The position numbers and the translations under genes were made by a program. From NCBI GenBank assembly GCA_949987565.1, contig OX465102.1, positions 20,223,493-20,287,492 of the forward strand: 64,000 nucleotides of DNA. Direction: 5' to 3'. This DNA comes from Luidia sarsii. Lineage: Eukaryota; Echinodermata; Asteroidea; Paxillosida; Luidiidae. Below, in pieces: positions 1 to 11,862 of this stretch. The notes beneath the pieces are model-generated. The model worked only from the letters and a program-made list of their open reading frames with translations. It did no database searches and was not told the origin of the DNA. Position 1 is the first letter of the stretch; every line of letters starts with the position of its first letter.

Positions 1-237
1 GCAAGCAAGCAATCGAGCAAGCAAGCAAGTGAGTAAGTATGCAAGCAAGCAAGCAAGAAAGCAAGCAAGCAAGCAAGCGAGCGAGCAAGCAAGCAAGCAA
101 GTAAGCAAGTACATGTAAGCGGGCAAGCAAACAAACAAGTAAGCAAGTAAGCAAGCAAGCAAGCAATCAAGTAAGCGAGTGAGCAAGTGAGCAGGCAAGC
201 AACCAACCAAGCAAGCAAGCAAGCAAGTAACCAAGCT
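1..237. repeat. (GCAA)n microsatellite
   Basis: Degenerate tetranucleotide array GCAAGCAA with GTAA, GCGA and ACAA variants. It runs off the left edge of the window. Confidence 0.95.
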
Positions 238-780
238 TGCAAGCCATCAAACATCACACCCCCCTAAACAAAAACTTCACTCTGCTTGTTTGTACATGAC
301 CAAACTGAGCAAGCAAATTGTAAAGATGGAACCAAAAGGAAACCCCTATTTGTGTATACATGTCTGTCTGGATGGCTGTGAGCTTCCCACAAAAACAATA
401 CGACTGGGCCCGGCAGCATAATCAGGTCTAAGTAATTATTTGCGTGCATCTGGAACGGCAGTGGGACGCTCCCTGCATTTTGCCTGGCCGGCTGATTAAA
501 ACCAGTAAGCCCCTATCCTCCCTGATCCCTCCCCCCTTCTCCTCCCTTCCCACGCGAGCAAATAAAATTTATGCGGGAACTGCCCAGCCAGCCGGCAATG
601 GTAACACTCTCTAAGTGATTGGTGGCAGATGTGGAATCTGTCACAAGTCTTCCATCCCTCCTCCCCCTACGCCCCCTTCTGACTCCACGGTCCATGCAGC
701 GAGCGGAAATGAGAGTTTTTAATCAAAGTTATTTTATGACATGCATTAGGGGCTTGCTTGCTTGCTTCCTCTTGAGAGCT
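238..780. other. No gene seen
   Basis: Unique-looking AT-richer sequence. The short open frames here have no recognisable similarity and no splice context. Confidence 0.6.
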
Positions 781-1222
781 TCTCCTCATCCTCTCCCTCC
801 CCTTCTTGTCCTCCTCCTCCTCCTCCTCCTCCTTCTCCTCCTCCTTCTCCTCCTCCTCCCCTTCCTCCTCCTCCTCCCCTTCCTCCTCCTCCTTCTTCTC
901 CCCCTCCTCCTTCTCCTCCTCCTCCTTCTCCTCTCCCCCCTTCCTCCTCCTCCCCTGTTCTCCTCCTCCTTCTCCTCCTCCTCCTTCTCCTCATCCTCCC
1001 CTTCCTCCTCCTCCCCTGTTCTCCTCCTCCTTCTCCTCCTCCCCTCCCATCATACTCCTCTCCCTCCTCCTTCTCCTCCCCCTCCTCCTCTTCCTCCTCA
1101 TCCTTCTCCCCCTTCTCCCCCTCATACTCCTCTTCCTCCTCCACCTCTTCCTCCCCCTCCTCCCCCTCCTCTCCATCCTCTCCATCCTCTCCATCCTCTC
1201 CATCCTCCACCTCCTCCCCCTG
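779..1222. repeat. (TCC)n polypyrimidine tract
   Basis: Almost uninterrupted C/T on the + strand in TCC, TTC and CCT units. All six frames show low-complexity open frames (poly-Ser, Leu, Pro, or Glu/Gly/Arg on the other strand) that are not genes. Confidence 0.95.
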
Positions 1223-1404
1223 AACATGTTTTCAAGACCCCTAGAGGGCAATTAATGAAATCTACTCATTCATTTTGGGGCAGCCATGAGAAAGGGACAG
1301 GGTAGCCACCTTGGGGGCAGAGAGTTGTCCCTTTGAAATGATGGCATCAGTTTCAGAGAACAGGTGTGAGAAGACGTAGTCATGATGAAGAACCCCCTTC
1401 CCAA

Positions 1405-1727
1405 TTATGGGCTCCCCTCCTCCTCCCCCTCCTCCTCCTCCCCCTCCTCCTCCTCCCCCCTCCTCCTCCTCCTCCTCTTCATCCTCCTCCCCCTCTCCTC
1501 CTCCTCCTCCTCCTCTCCTCCTCCTCCTCCTCTTCATCCTCCTCCCCCTCCTCCTCCTCCTCCTCCTCCTCTTCATCCTCCTCCCCCTCCTTCTCCTCTT
1601 TCTCCTCCTCCCCCTCCTCCTCCTCCTCCTCCTCCCTCCTCCCCACTCCTCCTTCTCCTCCTCCTCCTTCTCCTCCTCCTCTTTCTCCTCCTCCCCCTCC
1701 TCCTCCTCCTCCTTCTCCTACTCTTCA
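1405..1727. repeat. (TCC)n polypyrimidine tract, second block
   Basis: Same composition as the block at 779-1222, separated from it by about 180 bp of unique DNA. Confidence 0.95.
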
Positions 1728-2185
1728 GGAAGGCAATAGTATTTCACTGAGTACACTCGCTCCCATCTTTAGCCCAGTTTTGTGTGTATGCTGAACAGCT
1801 TGAGCAGATAGCCTGTCTAAACGTATTCACGGGGAAGTCTTTGACAGGGGAAGGGTGGTTGGGCAGGAGGAATGCAAGAGGGATGGCCCCCCTGCACGTG
1901 ATTCAATTGACACGTTTTTCTAATCGCAGACGTGCGAGGCGAGTGTGACTCTGCTCTCCCTTCGTCTCCCAAATGACCATGCCAGAGGTTTTGTTTCTTC
2001 TTTTTTTTCTTCCTTTGAGTGTGACAAGACGAACAGGTTCCCAAGCGAGAGTTGGATCGGGGAGGGTGGAGGTCGGTTGTGGGGAGAGGGGGCGGCGGGG
2101 GGGTTTGGAAGTTTATGAGAGGAAGTGTTGGCTCGCACGTCCGATCCGCCTTGTGTTTCCTCCTGTGCAGAGTTGATAGAGAAGG
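1728..2185. other. No gene seen
   Basis: Mixed unique sequence with short purine-rich stretches and no recognisable coding signal. Confidence 0.5.
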
Positions 2186-2189
2186 GGGT

Positions 2190-2310
2190 GGATTTCACAA
2201 CGCCTTACGATGCATCGTAACTCAACTTACGATGGATAGCCCGTCGTAAGTTGTGATAGGCCGTATGGTTTCTCTGTGCATCGCCCATCGCCTTGTGATT
2301 GATTGTGCGA
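2190..2310. repeat. Dispersed repeat family D (CGTAAG hairpins)
   Basis: Contains GCCTTACGATGCATCGTAA and CCGTCGTAAGTTGTGA, shared with 34625-34796 and 51825-52035. Short palindromes around GATGCATC recur. It is probably a non-autonomous element; the ends are not resolved. Confidence 0.6.
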
Positions 2311-2689
2311 GTTCGGTGGAATCGACCACAGGTCGGACATTTTGTCAACTGGACATTTTGTTAACTCTCACGCCGGGGCTCTTGGCACACGACCACTTGA
2401 CATCAATTCACTGCTAGAGGGCTCTTTGCAATGTGGCCAGCACGACACGTGATTGGTTGTCACAATGGTAGTCTCAATCTTTGAACATGACCAAAAGTCA
2501 TGAGCCCTTTGTCAAATTGATGAAATATCATTCTGTTTTCTGGGTGTTCCTTTGTAACCTTTTTTCAATGAGCTTCGCATTTATCAGTGAATCTTGTAGA
2601 GCAGGCTGACAGATTTGTTTGAAGTGAAGAAAATTATCCTGTTGAAAATTGATTGCACCACAACCAACAACTAGGCACAAAAAAAAAAA

Positions 2690-2880
2690 CCAGCTCAATG
2701 GGGGTTTGCCCTGCTCGACATAATAAGCACTGAATACCCCCCAAAAAATTCAGGCAACTCAGGCAGCTCAGGTGGGACTCCTGCTTTCTAGTGCAGACGT
2801 CTAAACCACTTGACCACCGAGCTGGTCCAGGTTGTTTGGCGGATTCAGATATTGTATAGCGGCAGGTAACATGCTGCATA
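2690..2880 (-). mobile_element. SINE-A (tRNA-derived), minus-strand copy
   Basis: Reverse complement of the SINE-A head GGTGGTCAAGTGGTTTAGACG and its 5' leader. The tail is interrupted and degenerate. Confidence 0.7.
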
Positions 2881-3425
2881 ACAACAACAACAACAGCAAC
2901 AAACACAAATGTGAGAAATAATAGACCAGCACAGTGTGGCCTAGGAACAACTTTCTGACCACACACTTTATGACCCTAACAACCAATGCACGGCAGCCAT
3001 GTTGGCATGTACATGCACATATGCAACACAATCCCTTGCCAATGCAGAAAACGATCCAGAGGCTTGCACTCATGCATATTCATGAGGATGCCAATACCTC
3101 ACGCCGTCCTTATCTTCCTCCCTTTTTTTCTCCTTTTTTTCCTTTTAATCCCGGCTCAGACCCATCATGTTTTTTTTTTAAATCGGGCAATGAAGTCGCA
3201 CACTTCAACCCTCTTTATTTCTCCCCGCGGAAGGGAAGGGAAAGGTAAAGGGAAAGGGAATTTTAGAGCTAATATTTATCGAGCCACTGCGTGTGTCATA
3301 GAGGGATTTCCCTCATCTTTCCGTGGGGATGACGACCGTGAATCTGAAGGCGACCGGAGTCGTCGGGTGGGACGGCCGAGTTCTTAAAGTGGGGGAATGC
3401 GTTTCCTCCAGTGAAAGTAGCACTT

Positions 3426-3541
3426 TTTCAATTCAATTCACTGCTGCACTATGGAATTCTCTACCTCCAACCTGTTTCCCCCTTTCTTATAGTTTGTCTG
3501 AATTCAAACGAAACATAAATACTCATCTTTCTTCCTCCTGA
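3426..3541 (+). pseudogene. LINE reverse-transcriptase C-terminal remnant
   Basis: The translation TAALWNSLPPTCFPLSYSL followed by SEFKRNINTHL resembles the WNSLP...FK..L ending of ORF2 proteins of CR1/L2/Jockey-type LINEs, then a stop and an AT-rich 3' stretch. Only the last about 38 codons are recognisable. Confidence 0.55.
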
Positions 3542-3544
3542 TCT

Positions 3545-4325
3545 ATTATACTCCTGGTTCTTTTCCTTATTACTTTCTTTTAGCCCTCAATCGTTTTGTT
3601 TTTTATTTATTTCAGTTCTCATTTTTTTCAGTCCGTGGGATAGGCAGTGGCCAGTGGGTGCATAGAATATCCATAATGGGAAAGTAAATACACATGTACA
3701 ATTGTACATGCATCTATACATACATCTACATTGTCTTTGAATTGCCTACAGAAATGCCGATCTGAAAAATTTCGAGATTGAGTGGGTCTGACTTTTCAAT
3801 CTCAGTAGGACATTTTTGAACTCGCTTTATTCGAAGCTCAACACAAAAACACATTTCCTATGTGGGCCATCGTTTTCATCACGAAATAGATCTAACAAAT
3901 GGAATCATCAGTGCTACATGTACAAGTATAGAGGAGGAGACGCTTCCCCTAACATTGTTCAATCAGACACAAATTGTAACTCCAATGTTCCAAACCAAAA
4001 TTATAATAGCCCTAATCTTTTTAACCTCCCTCTTTGGGCGCCGCTCTTTATTTGGACCACTCTCCTCTCAAAATAGCCCTCTGTCTGTGGTGAAATTCTG
4101 CCTTGCTAACCTAATCAAATTGCCTCAATGTCTACCCCTTCCTGGAAAACAAAAATCTCCATGATGATACCAAAATAACTCCGAGCAGTCGCTTAGGAAA
4201 ATTAGGTTAACAGTCTGTATGTTTTATTTGAGAATGTGTAGGTGATTTTGTTTTGTTTTTGTAAATGGTAGATGCCTAAGAATTCAGCAGCTGTTGTATC
4301 AAATGGCAAGTTTACCAACAATTTG
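3545..4325. other. No gene seen
   Basis: AT-rich unique sequence. It may include 3' remnants of the preceding LINE. Confidence 0.4.
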
Positions 4326-4329
4326 GTAC

Positions 4330-4530
4330 TGATTGGTTTTTTCATAGAGGTATTTTGCATGATGTCACCTTGCCAAAGGCTAATTAGCATGTCTGCAGGA
4401 ACTTCCAAATCCGCGGAAGAGCATGCAAATATCCAATCTGAGAATTTCCATTGGACAGTTTATGACTCGAAGGTGCGCGCATTCCACGTACATCCGTGTG
4501 AGTTGAACGCTGACCGTCAAAAAGATTGAG
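4330..4530 (+). repeat. Dispersed repeat family F, copy 1
   Basis: About 200 bp similar to the reverse complement of 33560-33770. Shared blocks include CTAATTAGCATGTC, CCGCGGAAG and GCATGCAAATATCCAATCTG. Confidence 0.65.
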
Positions 4531-4657
4531 ACTGAAAAACCTTTATAGCTTGGAAATTTGAATGTTAAATTGTTCAAGAATACCATGCAAAACTCAAGCA
4601 AATCTATAGCACCTTCTCTTTTTCTTTTTAACAATTTGTGAAAAATAGTGACATATA

Positions 4658-4848
4658 CAAAAATGTTGCAAACTGCCCACTGACTAAAATTATCAAAATG
4701 CAAATCTCAAAATTTAGTGGGCCTGATGTTTCGATCCTAGCAGGACCTTTCTCAAAGGCAGAGTCACCGAATACCGGTAGTCACTCTGCCTTTGAGAAAG
4801 GTCCCACTAGGATCGAAACGTCAGCCCCATTAAGTTTTTAGATTTACG
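4658..4848. mobile_element. MITE family B, short palindromic copy
   Basis: Left arm with GATCCTAGCAGGACCTTTCTC and its inverted copy (CTTTGAGAAAGGTCCCAC...) face each other over a short loop near 4765-4775. The outer part includes GTTGCAAACTGCCCACTGAC, as in the other copies. Confidence 0.85.
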
Positions 4849-5273
4849 AAAATAGCCAAGAAAACTTCCTGCGCTGTCTGCACAAAATAATTTCAGAACA
4901 CTCCGTGGAATTGGAGCGATTTCATGATGCTTATTTACACTGGGATGTTGACAGACGTCGATTGCGCATTTATCCTGGCCGTTCTGCCTTCCGCGTCTCC
5001 TCCCTCTGGCGCACAGCGTACGGTGCGTGTGTAGTTTTGAAATTTTCTTTTACCTCAAAAAAAAGGGAATGAAAATCAATGGAGCCGGGCCACGGGGGAA
5101 GAAAGGAAAGCAGCGATGGAATAATGGATGTTTTCAGCTTCATTTCAACATTGACAGAGGGGAGTGTGGGTGGGAAAGTGAACTTTCCCGGAGAGATCAT
5201 TCTTGTAGGAAGCAGCCCAATCGATGAGCTACTGCACTATTGAGAGGAGCTGTCCATTTACTTTCCATTTCTC
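4849..5273. other. No gene seen
   Basis: Unique sequence with no conserved coding signal between a MITE and the large satellite. Confidence 0.5.
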
Positions 5274-6800
5274 TGTGTGCCTGCCTGCCTCCGTGCATGC
5301 CTCCCTACCTGCGTCTGCCTCCCTACCTCTGTCTGCCTCCCTGTCTGCCTCTCTACCTCCCCGTCTGCCTCCCTACCTCCCTGTCTGTCTCCCTGCCTCC
5401 CTGTCTGCCACCCTGCCTCCCTGTCTGCCTCCCTACCTCCCTGTCTGCCTCCCTGCCTCTCTGTCTGCCTCCCTACCTCCCTGTCTGCCTCCCTACCTCC
5501 CTGTCTGCCTCCCTGCCTCCCTGTCTGCCTCCCTACCTCCCTGTCTGCCTCCCTGCCTCCCTGTCTGCCTCCCTACCTCCCTGTCTGCCTCCCTGCCTCC
5601 CTGTCTGCCTCCCTACCTCCCTGTCTGCCTCCCTGCCTCCCTGTCTGCCTCCCTGCCTCCCTGTCTGCCTCCCTACCTCCCTGTCTGCCTCCCTGCCTCC
5701 CTGTCTGCCTCCCTACCTCCCTGTCTGCCTCCCTACCTCCCTGTCTGCCTCCCTACCTCCCTGTCTGCCTCCCTGCCTCCATGTCTGCCTCCCTACCTCC
5801 CTGTCTGCCTCCCTACCTCCCTGTCTGCCTCCCTGCCTCCCTGTCTGCCTCCCTGCCTCCCTGTCTGCCTCCCTCCCTCCCTCCCTCCCTCCCTGTCTGC
5901 CTCCCTACCTCCCTGTCTGCCTCCCTACCTCCCTGTCTGCCTCCCTACCTCCCTGTCTGCCTCCCTGCCTCCCGGTCTGCCTCCCTGCCTCCCTGTCTGC
6001 CTCCCTGTCTGCCTCCCTCCCTCCCTCCCTCCCTCCCTCCCTCCCTCCCTCCCTCCCTCCCTCCCTCCCTCCCTCCCTCCCTCCCTCCCTCCCTCCCTCC
6101 CTCCCTCCCTCCCTCCCTCCCTCCCTCCCTACCCCTCCCCCTTCCTCCCTCCCCATCTCCCTCCCCCTCCCTCCCTCCCTCCCTCCCTCCCTCCCTCCCT
6201 CCCTCCCTCCCTCCCTCCCTCCCTCCCTCCCTCCCTCCCTCCCTCCCTCCCTCCCTCCCTCCCTCCCTCCCTCCCTCCCTCCCTCCCTCTCTCCCTCCCT
6301 CCCTCCCTCCCTCCCTCCCTCCCTCCCTCCCTCCCTGTCTGCCTCCCTGCCTCTCTGTCTGCCTCCCTACCTCCCTGTCTGCCTCCCTACCTCCCTGTCT
6401 GCCTCCCTGCCTCCCTGTCTGCCTCCCTACCTCCCTGTCTGCCTCCCTGCCTCCCTGTCTGCCTCCCTACCTCCCTGTCTGCCTCCCTGCCTCCCTGTCT
6501 GCCTCCCTACCTCCCTGTCTGCCTCCCTGCCTCCCTGTCTGCCTCCCTGCCTCCCTGTCTGCCTCCCTACCTCCCTGTCTGCCTCCCTGCCTCCCTGTCT
6601 GCCTCCCTACCTCCCTGTCTGCCTCCCTACCTCCCTGTCTGCCTCCCTACCTCCCTGTCTGCCTCCCTGCCTCCCTCCCTCCCTCCCTCCCTCCCTCCCT
6701 CCCTCCCTCCCTCCCTCCCTCCCTCCCTCCCCCTCCCTCCCTCTCCCTCCCTCTCCCTCCCTCTCCCTCCCTCCCTCCCTCTCCCTCCTCCCTCCGCCAC
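5274..6800. repeat. CCCT/CTGCCTCC satellite, about 1.5 kb
   Basis: Two arrays of a roughly 20-bp unit (CTGCCTCCCTACCTCCCTGT and variants) flank a central, nearly pure (CCCT)n block at about 6010-6340; another (CCCT)n block lies at 6670-6800. All three + frames are open for over 500 codons only because the sequence lacks the letters needed for stops. The complementary strand is (GGGA)n, able in principle to form quadruplexes. Confidence 0.97.
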
Positions 6801-7189
6801 TCTCTCCCCTCTCTCCAAAAATAAGTCAGAAATCCCAGGGAGTGTTCTTGCAAAGTAAACCCAATCCCTGCCCTTGTATTTGTGCTTCACTCGGTCGAAA
6901 AAGTAATCCATGTGGGAATGCCACATTTTTCCGTGCAAATTTCACCTCCTCCCTCCCTCCCTCCCGATAATCAGGCAAACTGATGGCCCCCGATGCATGT
7001 GTACATATTATGTGCAATAGCTTCACTGGTTGGAGTACATTCCTGCGTCATTGATCCGGGCAGGCTTGAATGATCGTGGCACGCACGAGAAGCAAGGACT
7101 GGCGTCGCGACTGCCGGACGAAGCGATCAATAAGAGGAGTGCCACATGTATATAGATATCTACGTGTAACTCTCTCGGCAACAAGCCTC
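6801..7189. other. No gene seen
   Basis: Short unique segment with CCCT remnants near 6945. Confidence 0.4.
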
Positions 7190-7345
7190 CACTCCCTCTC
7201 TCTCTTTCCACCTCGCTCTCTCTCTCTCACTCTCTCCCCCCATTCTTCCCCTCTCTCTCCCTGTACCTCATTCTCTCTCTCTCTCTCCCTTTCTTAAATC
7301 TCTCTCTCTCCCTCTATCTCCCCCATCTCCCCCTTCTCTCTCTCT

Positions 7346-7403
<58 letters not shown>

Positions 7404-7557
7404 GTGTCTCTCTTTTCCTCTCTCTCTCTCTCTCTCTCTCTTTCCCTCTCTCTCTCTCGCTCTCTCTCTCTCTCTCCACCTCTCGATCTCTCTCTCCTCT
7501 CTCCCTCTCCTTTCTCTTTCTCTCTCCCTTTCTGTCTCTCTCCTCCTCCTCCTCCTC

Positions 7558-7613
<56 letters not shown>

Positions 7614-7616
7614 TCT
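7190..7616. repeat. (CT)n microsatellite block
   Basis: Long (TC)n runs with short TCC and C-only interruptions. Confidence 0.95.
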
Positions 7617-8007
7617 TCTCTCTGTCTTTATTTCTCCCTCTCTCCTGGCTGGCTGGCTGGTTGTGGTCTTTTCTTGAGAAGGCCATCCATGACGCAGGAC
7701 AAGAACACACCGGCTCCCACTCTTCTGACTTGATCATAATAACGCCTGATTGGAACGGGTCTCTGTGTTTCAAACTAGCCCTCCACCCCACCCCACTCCA
7801 ATGGACCTCCTCTTTCTCATTGAGTGACGCTGCCCGCGGTTTCACCCAAGTGTGGTCTCTCTAAACATTGATGGTCAACTCTCCTAAACTGCCGATAGCT
7901 TTAATACTGTGCAGTGCTTACGAGGGGTCCTACAGTAATTGTATTCCAAGGAAATGACGCTTGCTTGAATAAAGTGCGCCTGCAGTATTTTACATCCATG
8001 TTGAAAA

Positions 8008-8478
8008 CATGGTGGTTGAGACGTCTATACTAGAAATCAGGAGTCGCGGCTTCGAATCCCGCCCGAGCTGCCTGAAATATTGTTCAGACATCGGGAAAAG
8101 CACTGAGCATTCAGTGTTTATCACGTTGAGCAGGACCAAACCTCATTGAATTATATTTTCCTTGACTCAAACATCATATTATATCTATGATGCAAAGCAC
8201 TGAGCACTCAGTGTTTATCACGTCGAGCAGGGCAAACCATCATTGAATGACATTCTCCTCGATGCAAACATCATGTTATATCTATGATGCAAAGCACTGA
8301 GCACTCAGTGTTTATCACGTCGAGCAGGGCAAACCATCATTGAATGACATTCTCCTCGATGCAAACATCATGTTATATCTATGATGCAAAGCACTGAGCA
8401 CTCAGTGTTTATCACGTCGAGCAGGGCAAACCCTCATTGAATTGCATTCTCCTCTATGCAAACATCATGTTATATCTA
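8008..8478 (+). mobile_element. SINE-A with a tandemly amplified tail
   Basis: The tRNA-like head contains GAGTCGCGGCTTCGAATCCC (B-box-like). A 97-bp tail segment then begins GCAAAGCACTGAGCACTCAG and recurs with a 97-bp period at 8192, 8289 and 8386; a diverged first copy starts near 8095. Each tail contains the palindrome CACTGAGCACTCAGTG. The head lacks a clean acceptor stem, so it is not a functional tRNA gene. Confidence 0.85.
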
Positions 8479-9405
8479 AAATTCAGGCCGGTCTCAATGG
8501 GCAGAATAACGGAGATATTTATAACCAACCCCCCCCCCCCCTGACCCCTCCCCTCGATAAATTAACAGAATGGCATACACACATACTCCATTGACTCCCA
8601 ATGTTTGGGGTGTCATGATTGAGTTCATGCTTGGACTAGTGATGTGTTTACATTTGTCTGGTTTATTATGATAACGGCACATACTTTCGCCCAAGCGTTT
8701 TATTATCACTTTCTTTTCCCCCACTCATCTGTTTCTCCACGTCTTGGCGGAGAGACATTTAGCTGCAGTGCGGTCATGGAGAAAACTGAAATGAAATTTC
8801 GCCATGCCTCCAGCAGTTAACAACAGTAAAAAAAAACCGATCATGCGGTAAAAATAAATAAAAATTAACCCCTTGCCCCCAAGTCACTATCGCGCACCAT
8901 ACAGGCATCTATCTCTCTCCGTTCCTCTCGCCGCAAAACCATTTTCCTGCAAGTCTGGGGCCTGGGCGGGGAAAGCCTAATATTGATAGTCAAAATTGTC
9001 CCCCGGGCTGGCCGACTGATGGTTGGTTCCCCGCCACCCACCGTGCCCCAACAACTGCACAGTGTGTCATCGTCCGCGGCAACAGACGGGACACCGGTGG
9101 TGCCCCCTGGACATTGTTACACATGGCCAATGAACATACTGATTTGTTTGGACTCAAACTGGATCAGACTCGCGGGGCGGATCATATAGGGGCCGCGACA
9201 GGGGCATGGGGGCGGTCTCACGCAATCCACTCCGCAAAAAAAAAAAAATCCTCCCCGGGGGAAGACTTCGGAGCACATTACCTTCAAATTGTCAAATCGC
9301 TGTGAAGAGGCCACATTCCTAATGCATGCCAAACCCCCAACATCGGTATCTCTGATTTTGATTGGTTTTCCGTAATAGAAAATGATGACAATCTGATTGT
9401 TTTAA
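8479..9405. other. No gene seen
   Basis: Unique sequence with a poly-C run near 8530 and A-runs near 8830 and 9238. No coding signal was recognised. Confidence 0.5.
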
Positions 9406-11114
9406 GTGGAAAATGTAACAGGCCAGATGTTTTGATCCTAGCAGGACCTTTCCCATCTTAGCAGGACCTTTCCAATCTTAGCAGGACCTTTCCCATCTTA
9501 GCAGGACCTTTCCCATCCTAGCAGGACCTTTCCCATCCTAGCAGGACCTTTCCCATCCCAGCAGGACCTTTCCCGTCCTAGCAGGACCTTTCCCATCCTA
9601 GCAGGACCTTTCCCATCCTAGCAGGATATTTCCCATATTAGCAGGACCTTACCTATCATAGCAGGACTTTTCCCATACTAGCAGGACCTTACCTATCTTA
9701 GCAGGACCTTTCCCTTCCTAGCAGGACCTTTCCCGTCCTAGCAGGACCTTTCCCATCCTAGCAGGACCTTTCCCATCCTAGCAGGATCTTTCCCATCCTA
9801 GCAGGACCTTTCCCATCGTAGCAGGACCTTTCCCATCCTAGCAGGACCTTTCCCATCCTAGCAGGACCTTTCCCATCCTAGCAGGACCTTTCCCATCCTA
9901 GCAGGACCTTTCCCATCCTAGCAGGACCTTTCCCATACTAGCAGGACCTTTCCCATACTAGCAGGACCGTTCCTATCATAGCAGGACCTTTCCCATCCTA
10001 GCAGGACCTTCCCATCCTAGCAGGACCTTTCCCATCCTAGCAGGACCTTCCCATCCTAGCAGGACCTTTCCCATCCTAGCAGGACCTTTCCCATCCTAGC
10101 AGGACCTTTCCCATCCTAGCAGGACCTTTCCCATCCTAGCAGGACCTTTCCCATCCGAGCAGGACCTTACCTATCATAGCAGGACTTTTCCCATCCTAGC
10201 AGGACCTTTCCAATCCTAGCAGGGTCTTTCCCATACTAGCAGGACCTTTCCTATCCTAGCAGGACCTTTCCCATCCTAGCAGGATCTTTCCCATCCTAGC
10301 AGGATCTTTCCCATCCTAGCAGGAGTTTTCCCATCCTAGCAGGACCTTTCCCATCCTAGCAGGATCTTTTCAATCCTAGCAGGACCTTTCCCATCCTAGC
10401 AAGATCTTTCCCATCCTAGCAGAACCTTTCCCATCCTATAGCAGGACCTTTCCCATACTAGCAGGACCTTTCCCATACTAGCAGGATTTTTCCCATCCTA
10501 GCAGGACCTTTCCCATACTAGCAGGACCTTTCCCATACTAGCAGGACCGTTCCTATCATAGCAGGACCTTCCCCATCCTAGCAGGACCTTCCCATCCTAG
10601 CAGGACCTTTCCCATCCTAGCAGGACCTTCCCATCCTAGCAGGACCTTTCCCATCCTAGCAGGACCTTTCCCATCCTAGCAGGACCTTTCCCATCCAAGC
10701 AGGACCTTACCTATCATAGCAGGACTTTTCCCATCCTAGCAGGATCTTTCCAATCCTAGCAGGGTCTTTCCCATACTAGCAGGACCTTTCCCATCCTAGC
10801 AGGACCTTTCCCATCCTAGCAGGATCTTTCCCATCCTAGCAGGAGTTTTCCCATCCTAGCAGGATCTTTTCAATCCTAGCAGGACCTTTCCCATCCTAGC
10901 AGGATCTTTCCCATCCTAGCAGGACCTTTCCCATCCTAGCAGGATCTTTCCCATCCTAGCAGGACCTTTCCCATCCTAGCAGGACCTTTCCCATCCTAGC
11001 AGGACCTTTCCCGTCCTAGCAGGACCTTTCCCGTCCTAGCAGGACCTTTCCCATCCTCGCAGGACTTGCCTCTACTAGGATCAAACATTTTCCATGGCCC
11101 TGTACATTTTCCAT
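9406..11114. repeat. 20-bp satellite framed by MITE-B ends
   Basis: About 80 head-to-tail copies of ATCCTAGCAGGACCTTTCCC, with scattered 1-2 bp length variants. The unit is part of the MITE-B terminal repeat. The array is bounded by inverted arms: GGAAAATGTAACAGGCC... on the left and the reverse complement of GGAAAATGTACAGGGCC... on the right. A stretch near 9960-10260 recurs near 10540-10800, so part of the array was itself duplicated. Confidence 0.95.
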
Positions 11115-11345
11115 GTGGGTGATTTTACTCAGTTGCAAAGCAGTTTGCAACATTTTCGTTTTGAGAAGACAAGGTTGGGCTCTGGGACCCACTCTCCCCA
11201 CCCCTCCCCTGTGCTGTGTATTGATGCAAGCATTGGAATCGACTCGCCTCAGTCGGTATTTCTCCATCACTGATTCAATCTCTCTTTTCAAAACACTGGT
11301 CAGAGGTTGACAAACATCTTATGTGTAGAGACCGATAACCATCAA

Positions 11346-11684
11346 AAGATAATGAAGAGATAGAGAGGGAGAGGTCAAAAGAAAGGGAGAGAGATGGAGG
11401 GGAGATAGGGAGAGGGAGGGGGGTGAGGGGAGATAGGGAGAGAGAGAGAGGGGGAGGGGAGAGGGAGAGGGAGGGAGAGAGGTTGAGAGAGAGAGAGAGA
11501 GATAGCGAGAGAGATAGAGAGAGAGGTGGAGAGAAAGGGAGGTGGAGAGAAAGGGAGAGAGAGAGAGAGATTGAGAGGTAGAGAGAGAGGGAGAGAGATA
11601 GAGGAGAGGGAGAGGGAGAGAGACAGATTGAGAGGTAGAGAGAGAGGGACAGAGAGTGAGGATCGGGGAGAGAGAAGGAGAGAG

Positions 11685-11730
<46 letters not shown>

Positions 11731-11748
11731 GAGAGAGAGAGAGAGGAA
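11346..11748. repeat. (GA)n microsatellite block
   Basis: GAGA, GGGA and GATA runs on the + strand, joined directly to a MITE-C fragment. Confidence 0.95.
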
Positions 11749-11862
11749 GGTTTGTGGTAACACCATATAGCACTTCTCTTTCAAGGAGGAGTGCGTCTCT
11801 GAAAAGAGCCGGTAACTCAACGTTTCGGGTAGTGTGTACTCTGCTCGTCATCACGAGACTGA
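11749..11862 (+). mobile_element. MITE family C, half copy
   Basis: Contains ACTTCTCTTTCAAGGAGGAG, AAGAGCCGGTAACTCAACGT and TCGGGTAGTGTGTACTCTGC, as in the full foldback copies. The second arm is absent. Confidence 0.8.

Noticed and set aside
5224..6970. Three overlapping open frames of over 500 codons
   Set aside because: They exist only because the CCCT/CTGC satellite lacks stop codons in every + frame; the peptides are pure Leu/Pro/Ser/Cys repeats.
9406..11114. CRISPR-like appearance of regular short repeats
   Set aside because: Units are directly adjacent with no unique spacers, and the genome is eukaryotic.
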